Shown here in pieces: positions 13,532 through 14,162 of a stretch of 14,162 bases of DNA. The notes beneath the pieces are model-generated. The model saw only the letters and a program-made list of their open reading frames with translations, was not told where the DNA came from and ran no database searches. Location: NCBI GenBank assembly GCA_002430605.1, contig DJBY01000068.1, forward strand, positions 1 to 14,162, in the 5' to 3' direction. The translations under genes were made by a program, and so were the position numbers. The number at the start of each line of letters is the position of its first letter. Position 1 is the first letter of the stretch. Source of the DNA: Opitutia bacterium UBA5964 (lineage in GTDB: Bacteria > Verrucomicrobiota > Verrucomicrobiia > Opitutales > Coraliomargaritaceae).

Positions 13532-14162
13532 ATGAGCACCTTCAAAGAACTCGGGCTCTGCGACAGTCTCATCGAAGCACTGTCGCGACAGCAGATCACC
13601 GTGCCCACAGATATTCAAATAGAGGGCTACCCGATCGTCCGCAATCAACAGGACATCTGGCTCAGCGCACCGACCGGCAGTGGTAAAACGCTCGCCTATC
13701 TACTACCAATCCTCACAGGCATCGATTCGAGCGGCATGGCGCTACAAGTCGCCATTCTGTCGCCGACACAAGAGCTTGCAGTACAAATTCACGATTGTAT
13801 CTGCTCACTCGAATCTAGCACGACCTCGAGCGTTCGCAGTCAATTGTTGATCGGCAACGCATCCGCCCAACGCCAGAAGGAGAAGCTTAAAAAGAAGCCG
13901 CATATCGTTGTCGGCACTCTGGGGCGCATGCTCGAGCTTGCTCGCACGGGCAAACTCAAACTGCACCAATGCCGCAGCGTAGTGATCGACGAGGCTGACA
14001 ACTTGCTCGCCGATGACAGGATCGCAGACGTCGAGGCTTTTATTAAGATGACACCACGCGACCGGCAATTGGTCTTCACCTCCGCCACACACAAAGGAGG
14101 CGCTTTCGACATCGCGGAATCGATCGGCAAAGACGTGCAATGGCGCGCCGCACGGGCGCCGC
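13532..14162 (+). CDS. DEAD-box RNA helicase, partial (C-terminus off the right edge)
   Basis: About 210 residues of an ATP-dependent RNA helicase are visible, covering the first RecA-like domain. The Q motif region has FKELGLCDSLIEAL and PTDIQ (Gln29); motif I APTGSGKT (46-53); motif Ia PTQELA (78-83); motif Ib region LIGNAS and GTLGRMLEL; motif II VIDEADNLL (DEAD 153-156); motif III FTSATHK (SAT 184-186). The second RecA domain is outside the window. Two family positions are atypical: GN in place of the usual GG, and TLGR in place of TPGR. The translated frame is open to the edge. It follows the S4 gene by 10 bases, and the pairing suggests ribosome assembly or RNA turnover; that is inference. 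The specific subfamily (RhlE, CsdA, SrmB and others) cannot be set without the C-terminus. Confidence 0.9.
   Translation, partial: MSTFKELGLCDSLIEALSRQQITVPTDIQIEGYPIVRNQQDIWLSAPTGSGKTLAYLLPILTGIDSSGMALQVAILSPTQELAVQIHDCICSLESSTTSSVRSQLLIGNASAQRQKEKLKKKPHIVVGTLGRMLELARTGKLKLHQCRSVVIDEADNLLADDRIADVEAFIKMTPRDRQLVFTSATHKGGAFDIAESIGKDVQWRAARAP

Noticed and set aside
13560..13586. Inverted repeat GCGACAGT/ACTGTCGC at the 5' end of the helicase gene
   Set aside because: It lies within well-conserved coding sequence (CDSLIEALSRQ) and is probably coincidental, although it could affect mRNA folding.

Overview
The window looks like ordinary chromosomal DNA from a free-living Gram-negative-type bacterium of moderate GC content. 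It carries ten protein genes, two of them cut by the window edges. Most starts lack a Shine-Dalgarno sequence. That, with a PPi-type phosphofructokinase, a FucP-family sugar transporter, a tandem SPFH pair, a ParA ATPase next to XerC, and palindromic GGGCGACTCGCCC intergenic repeats, suggests Verrucomicrobiota, perhaps an Opitutia/Puniceicoccales-like marine lineage. This placement is inference from gene style; no rRNA gene is present to settle it.

Layout. On the left (1-686, minus) is the N-terminal two thirds of epoxyqueuosine reductase QueG (tRNA queuosine synthesis). A divergent intergenic region separates it from a membrane-bound CHASE-domain hybrid histidine kinase (994-3333, plus). Two tandem SPFH/prohibitin-family membrane proteins follow (3681-5972, plus) and end in a strong intrinsic terminator (5991-6033). 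Next come xerC (6187-7113) and a parA/soj-like ATPase (7313-8089), both on the minus strand, bracketed and separated by repeat elements. Divergent from parA is a pyrophosphate-dependent phosphofructokinase (8177-9421). Then come an MFS transporter of the FucP family (9738-11228) with a clear terminator, a minus-strand HEAT-repeat plus THUMP-like plus SAM-methyltransferase fusion (11528-13087), and a plus-strand pair encoding a small S4 RNA-binding protein (13198-13521) and the N-terminal half of a DEAD-box RNA helicase (13532 to the right edge).

How it works together. The genes are mostly separate housekeeping units rather than one system: RNA modification and metabolism (queG, methyltransferase, S4 protein, helicase), membrane organisation (SPFH pair), chromosome maintenance (xerC, parA), glycolysis (pfp) and sugar uptake (fucP-like). 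I see no defence island, CRISPR array, prophage, IS element or biosynthetic cluster.

The least ordinary DNA is non-coding. Two inverted pairs of palindromic REP-like units (REPIN-like) lie on either side of xerC. The second pair is itself bracketed by two copies, in opposite orientation, of a 21-bp hairpin, giving a nested element of about 156 bp between xerC and parA. Among the proteins, the HEAT-THUMP-methyltransferase fusion with an NPPL catalytic motif and the FucP homologue with an altered proton-coupling position and an enlarged loop deserve a second look.
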